Under the pieces are notes generated by a model that did no database searches, was not told where the DNA came from, and worked only from the letters and a program-made list of their open reading frames with translations. Source: CALKWS01 sp048594865 (GTDB lineage: Bacteria; Actinomycetota; Actinomycetes; Actinomycetales; Beutenbergiaceae). From it: a DNA stretch of 7,901 nt. Positions 1 through 6,345 of the stretch are shown here, in pieces. Position numbers and translations under genes: made by a program. Each line of letters starts with the position of its first letter. Within the stretch, counting starts at the first letter, position 1. The DNA lies in the NCBI GenBank assembly GCA_048594865.1, contig JBMDWZ010000122.1, positions 1 through 7,901 of the forward strand, written 5' to 3'.

Positions 1-1
1 C

Positions 2-364
2 GGGTCCTATGAGTACACCGCGGAGCTAACCAACGCTGCCGGCTCGGTACAGGCCCGCGGCATTACCGTCGAGGTTCGCCAAGCCGATCCGGGTCCCGTG
101 GACCTCTCGCATGACAACCATTCACACGCCTCAGATTTCACCGTGACAAGCAACCTGTGGTGGGGCACAAACGCCCACCGATACCGACTCCTCGAGGACG
201 GACATCTGGTCGATGAGCAGACGCTGCAGAGCAACACCCCGCAGCCGCAATCGGTGTCGACCTCGATCAGCGATCGCGAACCAGGGGCCTACGTGTTTGT
301 GGCTGAATTCCTTAACGATCATGGCGTCCGTCGCTCCAATGAGGTCACCGTGACCGTTCGATAG
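2..364 (+). CDS. C-terminal end of a secreted or surface protein with tandem Ig/FnIII-like modules (partial)
   Basis: This is the last 120 codons of a gene that begins before the window; the reading frame is open from base 2 to a TAG at 362-364. Visible residues 34-120 form one beta-sandwich module opening with LSHDN and containing the signature NLWWGTNAHRYRLLEDG. This resembles the small Ig/FnIII-like modules (ChiA N-terminal type) found in chitinases and other secreted glycoside hydrolases. Residues 1-25 (GSYEYTAELTNAAG and a following strand) match the end of that same module (GAYVFVAEFLNDHG, then VTVTV), so at least two copies stand in tandem, joined by a short Asp/Pro linker at about 26-33. 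No catalytic domain, LPXTG sorting motif or membrane anchor is visible at the C-terminus, which suggests a released enzyme or one held by another domain. The enzyme activity lies outside the window and cannot be told. The module call is by remembered resemblance. Confidence 0.75.
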   Translation, partial: GSYEYTAELTNAAGSVQARGITVEVRQADPGPVDLSHDNHSHASDFTVTSNLWWGTNAHRYRLLEDGHLVDEQTLQSNTPQPQSVSTSISDREPGAYVFVAEFLNDHGVRRSNEVTVTVR

Positions 365-375
365 CCCATCCACCG

Positions 376-432
376 ACGCCGAGCGCGCCCAATTGGTCAC
401 GATTCACGACCAGTTGGGCGCGCTCGCGGCGT
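376..432 (+). terminator. Large stem-loop after the partial surface-protein gene
   Basis: Arms 381-398 and 408-425 pair over 18 positions with one G-T wobble, around a 9-nt loop (399-407). After a 2-nt bulge (426-427) the stem extends with 376-380 pairing to 428-432. It starts 12 nt after the TAG of the upstream gene and ends before the glyA promoter region. There is no T-run behind it, which is common for hairpin terminators in high-GC actinobacteria, so its terminator role is inferred from position and stability. Confidence 0.65.
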
Positions 433-465
433 GAGACGGAGTGCCCTAAGCGGCGCGGGAGTTGC

Positions 466-471
466 TAGGCT
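466..471 (+). promoter_or_regulatory. Putative -10 box of the glyA-folD promoter (TAGGCT)
   Basis: TAGGCT fits the actinobacterial -10 pattern TAnnnT. A start about 7 nt downstream (around 477-479) would place the RNA 5' end exactly at the P1 stem of the riboswitch. No convincing -35 hexamer is seen about 17 nt upstream, so the call rests on the -10 box and its position. Confidence 0.5.
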
Positions 472-475
472 GGTG

Positions 476-556
476 GAGTCGCGACTGGCGCCGAGGTGGG
501 ACTAACCACCGGGGAGCGATGGCACCGTTAAGACTCAAAGGTCGCCCGCCTGGGCC
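476..556 (+). promoter_or_regulatory. ZTP riboswitch (pfl motif) in the glyA-folD leader
   Basis: The leader carries the conserved parts of the ZTP/ZMP riboswitch in order: CGCGACTGGCG (480-490), a hairpin with arms 495-499 and 506-510, CCACCGGGGAGC (506-517), a variable linker, and CCGCCTGGGC (546-555). P1 forms from 478-482 with 516-520. P3 forms from 544-547 with 552-555, around the loop GCCT. GGCG (487-490) can pair with CGCC (547-550), the pseudoknot that defines this class. The class senses ZTP/ZMP, purine-pathway intermediates that pile up when 10-formyl-THF is short, and it usually switches genes on. It sits directly before glyA and folD, which are known targets. No T-run follows P3, so control is probably translational or Rho-dependent rather than by an intrinsic terminator. 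Confidence 0.92.
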
Positions 557-589
557 TGAGTCCGAAATAATCACTGACGGCCGCCACGC

Positions 590-594
590 GGAGG
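590..594 (+). promoter_or_regulatory. Shine-Dalgarno of glyA (GGAGG)
   Basis: GGAGG lies 4 nt before the ATG at 599. A small hairpin of CCGC (581-584) with GCGG (588-591) covers its first two bases, and TCCG (561-564), just after riboswitch P3, can pair with CGGA (589-592). Either could be part of the riboswitch's translational switch; this is inference. Confidence 0.6.
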
Positions 595-598
595 AACC

Positions 599-1882
599 AT
601 GAGCCAGAACGTTGCAAACACGCCCCTGTCCGAGTTGGACCCGGAGATCGACGCGGTCCTGCAGGGCGAACTAACCCGCCAACGCGACACCCTCGAGATG
701 ATCGCGAGCGAGAACTTTGTGCCTCGCGCAGTCCTGCAAGCCCAGGGCAGCGTGCTGACGAACAAGTACGCCGAGGGCTACCCCGGCCGCCGCTACTACG
801 GTGGCTGCGAGCAGGTCGACATCGCCGAGAACCTCGCCATTGAGCGGGCCCTGAACGTGTTCGGCGGCGAGTACGCCAACGTCCAGCCGCACTCCGGAGC
901 CAGCGCCAACGCCGCCGTACTGCACGCACTGATCCGCCCCGGTGACACCATCTTGGGAATGGAACTGGCCCACGGTGGTCACCTCACCCACGGGATGAAG
1001 CTGAACTTCTCCGGCCGGCTGTACAACGTGGCCGCCTACGGCGTCGATGAGCAGACCCACCAGATCGACTACGACGCCCTGCGCGCCAAGGCCATCGAAG
1101 CCCAGCCCAAGGTGCTTATCGCCGGCTGGTCGGCCTACCCCCGCCACCTGGACTTTGCCGCGTTCCGTGAGATCGCCGATGAAGTGGGCGCCTACCTCTG
1201 GACCGACATGGCGCACTTCGCCGGCCTGGTCGCAGCCGGCCTGCACCCCAGCCCGGTGCCGCACTCCGACGTGGTCTCCACCACCGTGCACAAGACCCTG
1301 GGCGGCCCTCGCTCCGGTCTGATCCTGTCCCGGGACAAGGAACAGTTCGGCAAGAAGCTGAACTCCGCGGTGTTCCCCGGCCAGCAGGGCGGGCCGCTGA
1401 GGCACGTCATCGCCGCCAAGGCAGTGGCGATGAAGGTCGCCGCGGGTCAGGAGTTCAAGGAGCGCCAACAGCGCACCATCGACGGCGCCCAGATCATCGC
1501 CGAGCGGTTGTCCGCCAAGGACGTCACCGACGCTGGCGTCTCCGTGCTCACCGGCGGCACCGATGTGCACCTGGTGCTGGTGGACCTGCGCCACTCCGAG
1601 CTCGACGGCCAGCAAGCCGAAGACCTGCTGCACGCCGCCGGAATCACCGTCAACCGCAACGCGGTGCCGTTCGACCCGCGCCCGCCGATGGTCACCTCCG
1701 GGCTGCGGATCGGCACCCCGGCGCTGGCCTCACGCGGTTTCGGCGATGCCGAGTTCACCGAGGTCGCCGACATCATCGCGCGCGTGCTCATCGACGGTAA
1801 GGTCTCCGACGTTGACGCCGCCACCGCCCGCGTCCAAGCCCTGACCGAGGCGTTCCCGCTGTACCCCGGACTCGCCCAGTGA
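599..1882 (+). CDS. glyA: Serine hydroxymethyltransferase
   Basis: This 427-residue cytosolic PLP enzyme converts serine and THF to glycine and 5,10-methylene-THF, the main entry of one-carbon units. The length is normal for bacterial GlyA. Family landmarks are complete: IASENF (35-40), the YAEGYPGRRYYGG substrate region (57-69), AHGGHLTHG (124-132) with the PLP-stacking His125, TDMAHFAGL (202-210) with Asp203 and His206, the PLP-lysine motif STTVHKTLGGPR (227-238) with Lys232, and TSGLRIGTPA (366-375) with the carboxylate-binding Arg370. The ATG at 599 is preceded by GGAGG and gives the usual N-terminus (LxxLDPEI). The gene follows a ZTP riboswitch and overlaps folD by 4 nt, so the two are probably co-transcribed and translationally coupled. 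No key residue is missing. Confidence 0.97.
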   Translation: MSQNVANTPLSELDPEIDAVLQGELTRQRDTLEMIASENFVPRAVLQAQGSVLTNKYAEGYPGRRYYGGCEQVDIAENLAIERALNVFGGEYANVQPHSGASANAAVLHALIRPGDTILGMELAHGGHLTHGMKLNFSGRLYNVAAYGVDEQTHQIDYDALRAKAIEAQPKVLIAGWSAYPRHLDFAAFREIADEVGAYLWTDMAHFAGLVAAGLHPSPVPHSDVVSTTVHKTLGGPRSGLILSRDKEQFGKKLNSAVFPGQQGGPLRHVIAAKAVAMKVAAGQEFKERQQRTIDGAQIIAERLSAKDVTDAGVSVLTGGTDVHLVLVDLRHSELDGQQAEDLLHAAGITVNRNAVPFDPRPPMVTSGLRIGTPALASRGFGDAEFTEVADIIARVLIDGKVSDVDAATARVQALTEAFPLYPGLAQ

Positions 1883-2778
1883 GCGCGCCCCAAAGCACCA
1901 GCACCAGCACGGGCACCGGCGCTGGCCCCCGGATGCTCCCGGGCAAGCCGGTGGCCGAAGCGGTCCTTGCGGATCTAGCCCCTCGGATCAAGGCACTCAG
2001 CGACGCCGGAAGCACCCCGGGATTGGGAACGATCCTGGTGGGGGACGATTCGGCGTCGGCCGGTTACATCCGAATGAAGCAGGAGAAGGCCGCCGATCTG
2101 GGCATGGCCTCCCCGCACATTCACCTCGGCCAGGACGCCACCCAGGCCGATGTGCTGGCCGCGATCAAGGAGTTCAACGACGCCGATGACGTGCACGGGA
2201 TCCTCGTGCAGCACCCGACGCCGCCGCAGATCGACTTCGACGCCGCGATGCTCACCATGGACCCCGATAAGGACGTCGATGGCCTGCACCCGGTGAACAT
2301 GGGCCGCCTGGCCCTGGGGATGCCCGGGCCGGTGCCGTGCACCCCGGCCGGGATCGAGGCGCTGCTGGCGCACTATGAGATCCCGATCGCTGGACGCGAG
2401 GTCTGCATCCTGGGACGCGGCACCACCCTGGGCCGGCCGCTGGCGTTGCTGCTATCCCAGAAGCGGCCCACGGCCAACGCCGCGGTCACCGTGGTGCACA
2501 CCGGTGTTCCGAACTGGTCGGACTACACCCGCCGCGCCGAGGTGGTCATCGCCGCCGCTGGCGTGCCCGGCATCCTGCAGCCCGAGCACCTCACCCCCGG
2601 CGCCATCGTGGTTGGCGGGGGAGTGCGGTACGAAGGGCGGCGTTTGCTGCCCGACGTCGATGAGTCCTGTGAGCAGGTGGCGGGTGCGATCACGCCTCGG
2701 GTGGGCGGAGTCGGGCCGACGACGATCGCGATGCTGTTCCGTAACACGGTCGAGGCCGCCGAGCGCCGCTCCGCCTGA
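1879..2778 (+). CDS. folD: Bifunctional methylenetetrahydrofolate dehydrogenase / methenyltetrahydrofolate cyclohydrolase
   Basis: FolD oxidises 5,10-methylene-THF with NADP+ and hydrolyses the product to 10-formyl-THF, directly following GlyA in the pathway. Counted from the GTG at 1879 (299 residues), the catalytic Tyr63 and Lys67 sit in GYIRMKQ. Gln111 is in ILVQHP, the folate-contacting Asp is in DPDKDVDGLHP (128-138), and PCTPAG (153-158) and VGGVGPTT (275-282) follow. The Rossmann loop is ILGRGTTLGRP (177-187) rather than the common GRSxxVGxP, and VGGVGP replaces PGGVGP, so this is a somewhat divergent FolD with its catalytic residues intact. The GTG overlaps the glyA stop (GTGA), favouring translational coupling. 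An in-frame ATG at 1933 would drop a Ser/Thr/Gly-rich 18-residue tail and give 281 residues, nearer the family norm, but no good ribosome site precedes it. No second promoter is visible. Confidence 0.95.
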   Translation: MSAPQSTSTSTGTGAGPRMLPGKPVAEAVLADLAPRIKALSDAGSTPGLGTILVGDDSASAGYIRMKQEKAADLGMASPHIHLGQDATQADVLAAIKEFNDADDVHGILVQHPTPPQIDFDAAMLTMDPDKDVDGLHPVNMGRLALGMPGPVPCTPAGIEALLAHYEIPIAGREVCILGRGTTLGRPLALLLSQKRPTANAAVTVVHTGVPNWSDYTRRAEVVIAAAGVPGILQPEHLTPGAIVVGGGVRYEGRRLLPDVDESCEQVAGAITPRVGGVGPTTIAMLFRNTVEAAERRSA

Positions 2779-2823
2779 TCGATCCGGCCGGTAAGGCGGA
2801 TCCGGCGGGATGCACGCCTAAAC

Positions 2824-2892
2824 ACGCACGCGGTGTGCGGAATTTGTAGTTGAGCCCCGCTTGGGGCAGCAGATTCCGCACACCGCGTGCGA
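2824..2892. repeat. Palindromic intergenic element, copy 1 (perfect 19-bp inverted repeat; likely bidirectional terminator)
   Basis: Bases 2825-2843 and 2873-2891 are perfect 19-bp inverted arms. Inside lies a nested hairpin, GCCCC (2854-2858) with GGGGC (2863-2867). It sits between the convergent ends of folD and the MalG-like permease gene, where a two-way terminator is expected. On the minus strand the stem is followed by the short T-rich run TGTTTA; on the plus strand there is no T-run. Bases 2829-2891 match 6350-6412 at 53 of 63 positions without gaps and in the same orientation, so this is a member of a repeat family and not just a local terminator. There are no transposase remnants and no obvious target-site duplication. 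Confidence 0.8.
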
Positions 2893-2923
2893 GACGTGCC
2901 CGTGCGAACCGCCCACGGAGCAG

Positions 2924-2948
2924 CGCGAAGCGATGCGCCGCGAAGCGA
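2924..2948. repeat. Short direct repeat (CGCGAAGCGA twice)
   Basis: CGCGAAGCGA occurs at 2924-2933 and 2939-2948, 15 nt apart, just beyond the stop of the permease gene. It may be simple GC-rich drift; no function is evident. Apart from this and the palindrome, the 2779-2956 intergenic stretch shows nothing else. Confidence 0.5.
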
Positions 2949-2956
2949 CGCCCGGA

Positions 2957-3856
2957 TCAGCCCTTCACGCCACCGGCGATCGCGAAGCCCGACCCCAACC
3001 TGCGCCCCAGCGCCAGGTACAGCACGATCACCGGCAGCGAGTACACCAGCGAGAACGCCGCCAACTGGCCGTAGGCTACCTGCCCGTATTGGTTGGAGAA
3101 GGTGTACAGGCTCACCGCGGCCGGCAGCTTGTCCGGTGAGAGCAACAGCATGAACGGAACGAAGAAGTTCCCCCACATCTGCACGAACGTGAAGATCGTG
3201 ACCACGGCCATCCCGGGCCGCATCAGCGGCAGCACGATCGACCACAGGGTGCGCAACATCCCGGCGCCCTCGGTCCACCCGCTTTCCTCCAACTCCAGCG
3301 GCACAGCGTCCATGAAGGTCTTGGTCAAGAAGATCCCGTATGGCAGCGCCGATGCCCCGAGGAACAGGATCGCCCCGAACATCGAGTCGATGAGGTTCAC
3401 CTGCACGAACATCGCGTACACCGGGATCATCACCGCGGTGATCGGCAGCCCGGTGGCGAAGATGATCGTCAGCAGGAACGGCCTCTTGTACCGCGACTTG
3501 TACCGCGACAGCGGATAGGCCGCCAGCGCCGCGCACACCACCGTCAGCAGCGTCGCCCCACCGCACAGCACCACGGAGTTCCACAGCGGCCGGAACGTGG
3601 TCTCGGTGTTGAGGATCGCTTCGAAGTTCGCCAACGACGGCGGGGAGGGCCACTGCACAGACAGGGTCGCGTTGGCGTCGATGGACGCCAGCACCACCCA
3701 CAGCAGCGGCACGGCGAACAGTGCGGAGATCACCAGCAGGCCAAGGTTGGAGCCCAGGCCGGCGATCCGGGCCGACGGCGGTGGCTTGCGATCCGGGCGT
3801 GCGTCGCCCTGAGCGTTTGTGGCTCCGGGGCGGGTCGTCTGTGTGGAGGCGCTCAT
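2957..3856 (-). CDS. Carbohydrate ABC transporter permease, MalG/CUT1 type
   Basis: This 299-residue inner-membrane protein is the second permease half of a sugar importer. After a polar cytoplasmic N-terminus (1-32) come hydrophobic segments near 36-58, 95-114, 127-150, 157-178, 213-238 and 264-284, the usual six-helix plan. The cytoplasmic ATPase-contact (EAA) loop is at 188-210, reading ELEESGWTEGAG and ending VLPL. The two Ala of the consensus EEAAxxDGA are Ser and Gly here and the Asp is Glu, a looser version that still keeps the Glu pair and the Gly. The ATG overlaps the stop of the preceding permease gene (ATGA), with GGAGGA 6 nt upstream. It is last in a three-gene operon and ends facing folD across a palindrome. 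Substrate cannot be read from the sequence. Confidence 0.93.
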   Translation of the reverse strand: MSASTQTTRPGATNAQGDARPDRKPPPSARIAGLGSNLGLLVISALFAVPLLWVVLASIDANATLSVQWPSPPSLANFEAILNTETTFRPLWNSVVLCGGATLLTVVCAALAAYPLSRYKSRYKRPFLLTIIFATGLPITAVMIPVYAMFVQVNLIDSMFGAILFLGASALPYGIFLTKTFMDAVPLELEESGWTEGAGMLRTLWSIVLPLMRPGMAVVTIFTFVQMWGNFFVPFMLLLSPDKLPAAVSLYTFSNQYGQVAYGQLAAFSLVYSLPVIVLYLALGRRLGSGFAIAGGVKG

Positions 3857-4794
3857 ACCTTCTCCTCCTCGGGCAGCATCTTGAGATACAGAATCGAGGC
3901 CAACGCTCCGATGAGCAGCAGCAGCAACGCCACCGCGGTGCCGTAACCGATCTGCCCGAAGCTGAAGGCTTGTTCGTACATGTACAGCGGCAGTGTCTGG
4001 CTGGAGTTGCCGGGGCCGCCGCCGGTCATGATGAAGATCAGCCCGAAGACGCTCAGGGTTTGCAGCGTGATCAGCATCAGGTTGGTCATGATGGACCGGC
4101 GGATGATCGGCACGGTGACGGAGAAGAACCGCCGCCAGCGGCCGGCGCCGTCCATCGTGGCGGCCTCATCGATCGCCGGGTCCACCTGCGCCAGGGCGGC
4201 GGTGTAGATGAGCATCGAGAACGCCGCACCCCGCCAGATGTTGGCGAAGGCCACGGCCATGATCGGGATGGTGAACAGCCACTCCTGACTGGGCAGGTTG
4301 AAGAAGCCGAGCATCCGGTTCAGCGAACCCTCATCGCCAAGGAACGTGTACCAGAGGTAGGCGGCCACCACCTCCGGCAGAATCCACGCACCGATCACGA
4401 TGGTGCCGGTGATCGCGGTGACCACTTTGGTGGCTTTGCGCATCATCAGCGCCAGAATCATGCCGAGCAGATTCTGCCCGATGATCGCCGAAATGAGGGT
4501 GAACAGCACCGTCAGCCAGACGGCGTTCCAGAAGTCGTCGGAGGCGAAGGCGGTGATGAAGTTGTCGAAACCGACGAATGCGGTTTCCGAGGCGCCCTCG
4601 CCGCGCAGCGCCCTGTTGGTGAAGGCCAGGTACAGGCTGTAGATGATCGGCCCGGCCATGAAGATCAACATCAGGACGACGGCGGGAATTAGTGGGACGC
4701 CGCGGCGCAGGGTTCGGGAGCGGGGTGCTTGACGTTGCGGCCGGCGCGCTGGCTCGGAGTTCGGGGCGGTGTCCCGCTCGGTGGTGGCGGTCAT
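3853..4794 (-). CDS. Carbohydrate ABC transporter permease, MalF/CUT1 type
   Basis: This 313-residue inner-membrane protein is the first permease half of the importer. A basic, proline-rich cytoplasmic tail (1-32) precedes TM1 (about 33-58). Further hydrophobic segments lie near 92-117, 125-150, 174-200, 235-256 and 284-304. The EAA loop is textbook: DEAATMDGAGRWRRFFSVTVP at 209-229, which docks on the ATPase. The motif TGGGPGNSSQTLPLYMY after TM5 is typical of MalF-like CUT1 permeases. The ATG overlaps the stop of the binding-protein gene by 4 nt (ATGA). No good Shine-Dalgarno precedes it, so translation probably depends on re-initiation after that gene. The C-terminal EEEKV codons double as the ribosome site of the next gene. 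No nucleotide-binding subunit is encoded beside it. Confidence 0.94.
   Translation of the reverse strand: MTATTERDTAPNSEPARRPQRQAPRSRTLRRGVPLIPAVVLMLIFMAGPIIYSLYLAFTNRALRGEGASETAFVGFDNFITAFASDDFWNAVWLTVLFTLISAIIGQNLLGMILALMMRKATKVVTAITGTIVIGAWILPEVVAAYLWYTFLGDEGSLNRMLGFFNLPSQEWLFTIPIMAVAFANIWRGAAFSMLIYTAALAQVDPAIDEAATMDGAGRWRRFFSVTVPIIRRSIMTNLMLITLQTLSVFGLIFIMTGGGPGNSSQTLPLYMYEQAFSFGQIGYGTAVALLLLLIGALASILYLKMLPEEEKV
3863..3868 (-). promoter_or_regulatory. Shine-Dalgarno of the MalG-like permease
   Basis: On the minus strand GGAGGA lies 6 nt before the ATG at 3856, inside the last codons of the upstream permease gene. It supports the overlapping start. Confidence 0.7.
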
Positions 4795-6188
4795 GATTCG
4801 GGGCTCACGGAGTCTTCGCCGACGATCCGAGTCAGCGTTTGGTCATACACCTGCGCGGCCTCCTCAGGGTCGCCTTGGCCGGTCATGACCGTCTCCATCG
4901 CGGCCTGGATGGCCGATGAGACCTGCGGGTAGGGCGCGTAGGCCGGGCGGTAGGTGGCATCGGGCACCAGGTCGGTGAAGAACTCGATCGTGGGCGAGTA
5001 GCCCTGATACTCCGGCTCGGAGGCGATGTCCTCGCGGATGGTCACTTGGTTATCGGCCAACGCCAGGTCGGTCATGTTCCGGGTGGTCATCATTTCCTGC
5101 AGGAACGCCCAGGCCAGATCGGGTTCACTCGCCAGCTCCGGGATCGCCCACGACCAGCCACCGGAGAGGGTCACGAATCCCGGATCTTGGCCGTCTTGGG
5201 TGGGCATCGTCGTCAACTGCATGACCTCTGACCACTGCGCCCACTCACCGGGGCCACCCTCATCCCAGGTGCGGCTGATCCAACTGCCGTCCAGGTTCAC
5301 TCCGAGGCGGCCCGAGGGAAGCCAGTCGCTGTAGATCGTTTCGCTGAGGTTGGGGTCCAGCGCGAAGCCCATGGTCGGGGTGAGACCTTCGGCGAAAACG
5401 TCCGCCACGAAGGCCAAGGAGTCCAGGAACCCTTGGCTGCCGGTGATCCACTTTTGGGTGTCTTCGTCATAGAGGACCGAATCTGTGCCGAACAGCAGCA
5501 TCTGGAACCCCTGCATGCTGGCCTTTTCGCCCTGGGGCTTGCCGGAGTAGATATTGAACGGGATCACGTCGGGGCTGGCGGACTGAATCTCGCGGAATGC
5601 CTCCAGCAGATCTTCCCAGTTCTCTGGCTCCCACGGCAGGTCGATTCCGGCGTCCTCGAAGACGTCCGATTGGTACCACAGGGCGCGGGTATCGGTGTGG
5701 GTGGGGACGGCATAAATGCGGCCGTCCTGTCCGGTGACGGCGTCCTTGGCCGGGTCGAAGAACTCACCCCAGGTGTCCCAACTGGCGATGTAATCGTCCA
5801 TCGGGGCCAGGTAGCCGGCTTCCACGTCGGCCTTGAGGATGAACGTGTCTTCGTAGACCAGGTCCGGGCACGTCCGCTCGGAGGACATCATGAGTTCGTT
5901 CTTGGTGAAGTAGTCGTGCTCGGCCGCCACGATCGGCACGAGTTCCACGTGCACATCGGGGTGGGAGTCGGAGAACTGTTGGCTGACTGTGGTGAGGAAA
6001 TCGACCATCACCTCACCGGAGCCGAACTGTTGGTAGGCGATCCGGATGCGGCTGCCCGGCGGCTCTTGGCTACAGGCCGCGATCGGCAGGACCACGGCGG
6101 TGCCACCGAGGAAGCGCAACATCGAGCGCCGGTCCATGAGCGCCTGGGTCCAGCCTCGGCGCTGATCTGGTGTGGGTTGCGAGGGCAC
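4791..6188 (-). CDS. Sugar ABC transporter substrate-binding lipoprotein (SBP family 1), probable Tat export
   Basis: This 465-residue extracytoplasmic receptor captures a sugar for the two permeases encoded downstream. The N-terminus has a twin-arginine stretch (DRRSMLRFLGG, 19-29), a hydrophobic core and the lipobox IAAC with Cys39, so it is probably a Tat-exported lipoprotein. The mature part shows family-1 features: FGSGEVMVDFL (55-65), a DLVYEDTF hinge-side strand (109-116), GYLAPMDDYI (125-134), GRIYAVPTHTDTRALWY (156-172), GRLGVNLDGSWI in the middle, and GGWSWAIP further on. Many aromatic residues suit sugar stacking. The start is GTG at 6188 because GGAGGTGA stands 6 nt upstream; the ATG at 6137 (Met18) would also keep the signal but has a poor ribosome site. 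It is first in the operon and overlaps the permease gene by 4 nt. Substrate is unknown; nearby galK only hints at a galactoside. Confidence 0.93.
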   Translation of the reverse strand: MPSQPTPDQRRGWTQALMDRRSMLRFLGGTAVVLPIAACSQEPPGSRIRIAYQQFGSGEVMVDFLTTVSQQFSDSHPDVHVELVPIVAAEHDYFTKNELMMSSERTCPDLVYEDTFILKADVEAGYLAPMDDYIASWDTWGEFFDPAKDAVTGQDGRIYAVPTHTDTRALWYQSDVFEDAGIDLPWEPENWEDLLEAFREIQSASPDVIPFNIYSGKPQGEKASMQGFQMLLFGTDSVLYDEDTQKWITGSQGFLDSLAFVADVFAEGLTPTMGFALDPNLSETIYSDWLPSGRLGVNLDGSWISRTWDEGGPGEWAQWSEVMQLTTMPTQDGQDPGFVTLSGGWSWAIPELASEPDLAWAFLQEMMTTRNMTDLALADNQVTIREDIASEPEYQGYSPTIEFFTDLVPDATYRPAYAPYPQVSSAIQAAMETVMTGQGDPEEAAQVYDQTLTRIVGEDSVSPES

Positions 6189-6191
6189 TAG

Positions 6192-6199
6192 TCACCTCC
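6192..6199 (-). promoter_or_regulatory. Strong Shine-Dalgarno of the binding-protein gene
   Basis: On the minus strand GGAGGTGA is a near-perfect match to the anti-SD, 6 nt before the GTG at 6188. It decides the start in favour of GTG over the internal ATG at 6137. Confidence 0.85.
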
Positions 6200-6235
6200 A
6201 CTGCGAGAGACTCTGGTTTCGTAGATGTGCTGTAT

Positions 6236-6256
6236 TGGCACCGGCATGTGGTGCCA
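6236..6256. promoter_or_regulatory. Inverted repeat upstream of the sugar ABC operon, possible operator
   Basis: TGGCACC-N7-GGTGCCA has perfect 7-bp arms and lies 48 nt upstream of the binding-protein start. A possible minus-strand -10 box, TACGTT (plus-strand bases 6282-6287), would start transcription near 6275, putting the repeat just downstream of the start site where a repressor could block. Sugar ABC operons in actinobacteria are often under LacI- or ROK-type repressors, but this repeat does not match a motif I can name, and no regulator gene is in the window. Confidence 0.4.
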
Positions 6257-6345
6257 CGGTCATCGAACTCAACGTCCTTGGAACGTACACCCGTGCCGCG
6301 GGTATGGCATCCCTGGGATCAAACCTGTTCGCGGGCGTCGGCGGG

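Noticed and set aside
671..1633. 320-codon open frame on the minus strand
   Set aside because: It is a shadow of glyA, whose catalytic motifs are all present on the plus strand.
2824..2892. Insertion-sequence end or att site
   Set aside because: It is a self-contained hairpin without transposase remnants, tRNA gene or target duplication; a repeat or terminator explains it better.
2850..3153. Small plus-strand open frames after folD
   Set aside because: They start in the palindrome and run antisense into the permease gene, with no ribosome site and Arg/Pro-rich composition.
2523..3701. 392-codon open frame on the minus strand spanning folD's end and the permease
   Set aside because: It is out of frame with the MalG-like permease, crosses the palindrome, and shows Arg/Ala/Gly-rich shadow composition.
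3721..4692. 323-codon open frame on the plus strand
   Set aside because: It lies opposite the two permease genes and is rich in Gln/His/Asp/Gly as expected for a shadow frame; the permeases have membrane segments and EAA motifs.
5433..6191. 252-codon open frame on the plus strand
   Set aside because: It is antisense to the binding-protein gene, which has clear family motifs, a signal peptide and a strong ribosome site.
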